Assembly (NCBI GenBank): GCA_031411235.1
Contig: JANOAR010000204.1
Location: forward strand, 1 to 10,038
DNA from: JANOAR01 sp031411235
GTDB taxonomy: Bacteria > Verrucomicrobiota > Verrucomicrobiia > Verrucomicrobiales > Verrucomicrobiaceae
DNA length: 10,038 nt
Direction of reading: 5' to 3'
The notes under the pieces were generated by a model. That model worked only from the letters and a program-made list of their open reading frames with translations. It searched no databases and had not been told where the DNA came from. Below, piece after piece: positions 7,523 to 10,038 of this stretch (its first letter is position 1; the number at the start of each line of letters is the position of its first letter). A program made the translations under genes and the position numbers.

Positions 7523-7580
7523 GGGAGCGAGGCGGCGTGACAACATCCCGGAAGCCACGCCAGCCTCGTCTCGCACTCCC
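7523..7580. repeat. Long bulged hairpin
   Basis: CGAGGCGGCGTG (7528-7539) pairs with CACGCCAGCCTCG (7556-7568) over 12 bp with a single bulged A, around a 16-base loop. GGGAG (7523-7527) can extend the stem by pairing with CTCCC (7576-7580) across a 7-base bulge. The stem is very stable but lacks a T-run. It may act as a transcription end or mRNA 3' structure for hsdR, or as a remnant of a REP-like element. Confidence 0.5.
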
Positions 7581-7634
7581 TTCTGACTCCGCTAAGAACT
7601 GAAGGTCAACAACACCAACCGCGAGGAGAGATTA

Positions 7635-7708
7635 CGTCACGGGCCGATTGTCACAACCCGGCAGCAACCTGCGAGTGGGGATCGGGAGTTGTCCCGGTTC
7701 GCGTGACG
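7635..7708. repeat. Nested inverted repeat of about 74 bp
   Basis: The outer arms CGTCACG (7635-7641) and CGTGACG (7702-7708) are exact reverse complements. Inside them ACAACCC (7653-7659) can pair with GGAGTTGT (7685-7692) with one bulged base. A tRNA was considered because of the size and the GGTTCG at 7695-7700, but the T-arm does not pair, so no tRNA is called. Confidence 0.35.
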
Positions 7709-7726
7709 CGATTCGAGAATGGGTGT

Positions 7727-7759
7727 TTGACACGAAGGAGCAACCCGCCGCTTTATAAC
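7727..7759 (+). promoter_or_regulatory. Weak promoter candidate
   Basis: A perfect TTGACA at 7727-7732 is followed by TTTATA at 7752-7757 (spacing 19) or TATAAC at 7754-7759 (spacing 21). Both spacings are longer than the usual 17, which lowers the likelihood. It lies 56 bases before the ATG at 7816 and would be the only promoter-like sequence for that small reading frame. Confidence 0.22.
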
Positions 7760-7815
7760 CTTTCAGTAATTCGAAAAGCAAAACTTCAATGAACGTATGA
7801 CTGGTATCACAAAAA

Positions 7816-8148
7816 ATGTCGGTCCTGTTCCGGGTGATCATCCTTGTCGATACGATTGCCACCAAGGCTCAGGTTCAAAAGACGTATTCAAGAAAGGCAG
7901 GAGACGCACCCGCAGGTACGAGGTGTGTTGAAACTTCGTTCACTCCGAGCGGACGACAAAAACTCGACAACAACACAGCCCAGAATAACAGCAAGAATCT
8001 GGAAAGTATCCGACGGGACATAAAGAACTGTGAAGTCACTATCAACCAGTGCAACCAGAAGGTCGTAAAATTAAAAACCACAATCAAAGTTAAAACGGAG
8101 CAAAACAAATCCACTGCCAACGAGGTGGACTTGCTGTCAAAGGGGTGA
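7816..8148 (+). CDS. Doubtful small protein, or remnant of a coiled-coil gene
   Basis: A 110-codon frame in otherwise gene-poor DNA; no family recognised. Its last 55 residues are rich in Lys, Asn and Gln and look helical, with possible coiled-coil character, while the N-terminal part looks like random translation. There is no Shine-Dalgarno before the ATG at 7816. Just downstream, a different frame at about 8174-8299 reads an alanine-rich helical stretch (ETALAASIAGEAKAT) before stopping, which would fit a longer helical gene broken by frameshifts. Base composition is more AT-rich than the clear genes. Equally, it may be chance; I would not rely on it without homologues. Confidence 0.2.
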   Translation: MSVLFRVIILVDTIATKAQVQKTYSRKAGDAPAGTRCVETSFTPSGRQKLDNNTAQNNSKNLESIRRDIKNCEVTINQCNQKVVKLKTTIKVKTEQNKSTANEVDLLSKG

Positions 8149-8322
8149 AGAAATCAGAGCTGAATGGTAGGCAAAATCTGCGATCCTGACAAAAAGTGAA
8201 ACGGCTCTTGCAGCATCAATTGCTGGCGAGGCAAAAGCAACGATGACACTGCAGCCTCTTATCCCGTCAGCGCCGCGCAGACAGAGGTGATTGCACCGAT
8301 GAGAGATCGAAGCCCTCGCGTT

Positions 8323-8337
8323 TTATGTACAACATAA
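8323..8337. promoter_or_regulatory. Small dyad upstream of the membrane protein gene
   Basis: TTATGT and ACATAA are exact inverted 6-base arms around a 3-base spacer, in an AT-rich spot about 95 bases before the GTG at 8433. Size and position fit an operator, but a chance match is possible and no flanking promoter boxes are convincing. Confidence 0.3.
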
Positions 8338-8400
8338 CTAACCGAACAGTAAATGACGCCGAGGCTTTGGTATTTGTCAAAATCGTCTGGTTGTGAGAAA

Positions 8401-8426
8401 AAGGAGGTCACTCAGTCGGGCAGGAG
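8401..8426 (+). promoter_or_regulatory. Tandem Shine-Dalgarno sequences before the GTG at 8433
   Basis: AAGGAGGTCA at 8401-8410 is a near-perfect complement of the 16S rRNA 3' end but has no start codon at proper distance. A second, shorter AGGAG at 8422-8426 lies 6 bases before the GTG at 8433 and supports that start. The upstream copy may act as a standby ribosome site. Confidence 0.5.
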
Positions 8427-8432
8427 TCAGTT

Positions 8433-8915
8433 GTGAAAACATCGCGCGCTATCTGTATCGTCTTTCTGCTATTGCTCACTGGCGGCGCAGGATGGTTTTG
8501 GTGGAAGAAAGGCGAACCGCGCCGCACCTCAATTCAAGTTCTTCAAAGTTTCCATAAGGTTCTTATGGCGGGGCAAGGGAATGAGCTTCTCAATTCGCTC
8601 GTGCTTCCAAGAGCTCTTCAAGGGCGGACTTCTGAGGAGCAAGTTGAGTTTCTCACCAAAGTGTTGCGGGATGAGATTTCCGCTGACGGCATTGCGGCAT
8701 TGAAACGCGAAGGCGTATTCGGGCCGTTCCCTGATGTCTTCCCCGCTGAAGCCGCAACTTGGGCAAATCAAGCTGGGGTTGCGCCGGGAAGCTGTTTAGC
8801 CTTTCGAATGGAAAAGAATGGGCTGCGTGCTGAAGTCGTGTTACTCTCGTCGCAATCCGGCTATCGCATCATTCGTTGCAACAACGTCAAGCAGATGGCA
8901 GACGCAAAACCCTGA
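8433..8915 (+). CDS. Hypothetical membrane-anchored or exported protein
   Basis: I do not recognise this 160-aa protein. It begins MKTSR followed by a hydrophobic stretch at residues 6-22 (AICIVFLLLLTGGAGWF) and then WWKKGEPRR, so it is either an N-terminal membrane anchor with the rest outside, or a signal peptide without an obvious cleavage site. The remaining 130 residues look like a small alpha/beta domain: helices around 33-92, then beta-like segments near 118-148 (SCLAFRMEKNGLRAEVVLLS). Two Cys (120 and 149) could form a disulphide outside the cytoplasm. The GTG start is supported by AGGAG six bases upstream. The stop is only six bases before the ATG of the LamG/RHS-like gene in the same frame, so the two are probably co-transcribed; a role in export, anchoring or assembly of that protein is conceivable but not shown by the sequence. 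Confidence 0.75.
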   Translation: MKTSRAICIVFLLLLTGGAGWFWWKKGEPRRTSIQVLQSFHKVLMAGQGNELLNSLVLPRALQGRTSEEQVEFLTKVLRDEISADGIAALKREGVFGPFPDVFPAEAATWANQAGVAPGSCLAFRMEKNGLRAEVVLLSSQSGYRIIRCNNVKQMADAKP

Positions 8916-8921
8916 CTTCGA

Positions 8922-10038
8922 ATGCGCGCAGACAAACACAAAAGCTTGAAGTTCGGTAGGGCGAGACTCCCGGCGAGCCGTGCCTTTGGCTTCCGCGCCT
9001 GCCTGCTGCTCTCCGCTTACTGGCTTCTGACATTCACTCTGTCCGCCGCCACATTTACAAACAATGCCAGGGTAGAAATCACCGATGGCACTGGCAGTCT
9101 CAGGCGTAGTGCTGCAAATGGCCCGCTTACCGTCATGTGCTGGTTCAAATTCTCCATCCCAACTGGAGTCTCTGTCACCAACGATATGACTGTGCTGGTT
9201 AATCAAATGGGCACGACCACCACCAATGATACGCACTCCTATAACATCTACTTCAATGCGAACAGCGGCACCGTTGACTTCACCGCGCGCGGTGCTGGTG
9301 GACTGTTCCGGCAAACGCTGATTGCAAGCCCGTTTATTGACCGCTGGTATCACGTCGCCATCGCCATGTCCGGCAGCAGCTATGACAGCTACGTGGACGG
9401 GAAGCCTGTTTCTAATGGTGGCACCGGCTCATCCGGTAACACCTCGGGTGCCAATGGTGTTTCGATTGGTGGCTGGGGTGCTGTTCGCGGACTTTGGGGC
9501 GAGGTTCAAGAGGCCGCTATCTATCAGTTTTACCTTAATGCTGGCAGCATTCAGACCCGCATGTTCAAAGACCTGCGAAACCCGCTCTATACAAACAACC
9601 TCGCCGGCTACTACAAGCTGGCGGCCTCGACGAACAGCGCTGACCGGCTGAGGAACTTCGCGCCTGCCCCAGCGACTGGAACCGACCCGGCTTCCGCGCA
9701 ACCAAGCATTAATTTTTTGGCGTTCGAGGAAACCGATCAGGCGGGAGAGCAATCGCTTTACGATTCGCGAAAGAATCACGGAGCCGACGCCATCACTCCG
9801 CTGTCTGGTGCGTTCTCTTGGTCACAGACGGCATTCGCGCGTCCGACACCGGGCATCACCTTCCAATTCGATTATGCTTACAGCAGCGCACTGCCACCGG
9901 ATGGAGGTAGTGGCGATCCGTATGACAATCGTTCCATTGGCCGAGGTTGGCGAAATTCATTTGATGTTCGTTTATTGGAGGGTGAAAGCTCCACGGTTCT
10001 GAACCTGTTCACTTGGGATGGCGCAACGGAGGTCTGGG
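8922..10038 (+). CDS. Secreted LamG-domain protein entering an RHS/YD-repeat region (3' truncated)
   Basis: The frame from the ATG at 8922 stays open to the right edge: 372 residues are visible and the protein continues. Residues 1-25 are basic, 26-42 hydrophobic (ACLLLSAYWLLTFTLSA), a signal peptide with likely cleavage after the Ala-Ala near 42-43. Residues 44-235 resemble a LamG/concanavalin A-like beta-sandwich, often a carbohydrate- or protein-binding module; RWYHVAIAMS and SYVDGKPV (141-163) are its typical W-x-H-V-A and Y-V-D-G elements. Residues 308-372 (PGITFQFDYAYSS, then GRGWRNSFDVRL) resemble the opening of RHS/YD-repeat shells, where a strand like FxRxYNS is followed by GWxHxYD. 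This suggests a large surface or toxin-delivery protein. No Shine-Dalgarno precedes the ATG; translation may be coupled to the gene upstream. LamG is fairly sure; the RHS call is moderate because the repeats themselves lie beyond the edge. Confidence 0.82.
   Translation, partial: MRADKHKSLKFGRARLPASRAFGFRACLLLSAYWLLTFTLSAATFTNNARVEITDGTGSLRRSAANGPLTVMCWFKFSIPTGVSVTNDMTVLVNQMGTTTTNDTHSYNIYFNANSGTVDFTARGAGGLFRQTLIASPFIDRWYHVAIAMSGSSYDSYVDGKPVSNGGTGSSGNTSGANGVSIGGWGAVRGLWGEVQEAAIYQFYLNAGSIQTRMFKDLRNPLYTNNLAGYYKLAASTNSADRLRNFAPAPATGTDPASAQPSINFLAFEETDQAGEQSLYDSRKNHGADAITPLSGAFSWSQTAFARPTPGITFQFDYAYSSALPPDGGSGDPYDNRSIGRGWRNSFDVRLLEGESSTVLNLFTWDGATEVW

Larger units (their letters stand above)
7392..8432. 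other. Long stretch without a convincing gene, rich in inverted repeats
   Basis: About 1 kb between hsdR and the next clear gene. All six frames are broken into short pieces with no recognisable protein. It contains a perfect 16-bp palindrome and neighbouring dyads (7403-7455), a long bulged hairpin (7523-7580), a nested dyad (7635-7708), one weak reading frame (7816-8148) and a small dyad at 8323-8337. No tRNA, CRISPR array or insertion-sequence end was seen. It could be the edge of the RM island with decayed remnants, or it could hold a structured RNA. Confidence 0.5.

Noticed and set aside
7351..7602. 83-codon frame beginning inside the end of hsdR
   Set aside because: It has no ribosome site, runs through the palindrome cluster and long hairpin, and its C-terminus looks like random translation.
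7635..7708. tRNA gene
   Set aside because: Size and a GGTTCG suggested it, but the bases flanking GGTTCG do not form a T-stem and no acceptor or anticodon arm pairs properly.
9429..9779. 116-codon antisense frame in the LamG gene
   Set aside because: The forward frame has a signal peptide, LamG elements and RHS entry sequence in order, so the antisense frame is a shadow.

Overview
The window holds most of a type I restriction-modification (RM) locus with two embedded accessory genes, then about 1 kb with no convincing gene, then the start of a secreted or cell-surface gene cluster. Coding DNA is moderately GC-rich. The pairing of a LamG-type lectin fold with what looks like the front of an RHS/YD-repeat protein, together with the overall style of the proteins, suggests a Verrucomicrobia-like environmental bacterium. 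That placement is a guess from gene style; no rRNA or other marker is present.

Positions 2-7391: the 3' part of hsdS (specificity subunit, cut by the left edge) ends in an intrinsic terminator built from its own last codons. A Fic-family gene runs convergently, ending 6 nt away. Divergent from fic, across a 170-nt intergenic region with repeated 12-bp motifs, lies a 436-aa protein of unrecognised family with a C-terminal R-N-x3-H signature typical of HEPN ribonucleases. Then comes hsdR, an EcoEI-like restriction/translocation subunit whose N-terminus carries a DUF4145-like (HEPN-related) domain. hsdM is not in the window and probably lies left of hsdS. The arrangement reads as a DNA-restriction system carrying two candidate protein- or RNA-targeting effectors (Fic AMP-transferase and HEPN-like protein), possibly as a second line of defence.

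Positions 7392-8432: no convincing gene. The stretch is rich in inverted repeats (a perfect 16-bp palindrome just after hsdR, a long bulged hairpin at 7523-7580, a nested dyad at 7635-7708) and has one weak lysine/asparagine-rich reading frame.

Positions 8433-10038: a small membrane-anchored or exported protein of unknown function, followed six nucleotides later and in the same reading frame by a large secreted protein that runs off the right edge. Its visible 372 residues contain a signal peptide, a LamG-like domain and the characteristic entry sequence of an RHS/YD-repeat protein.
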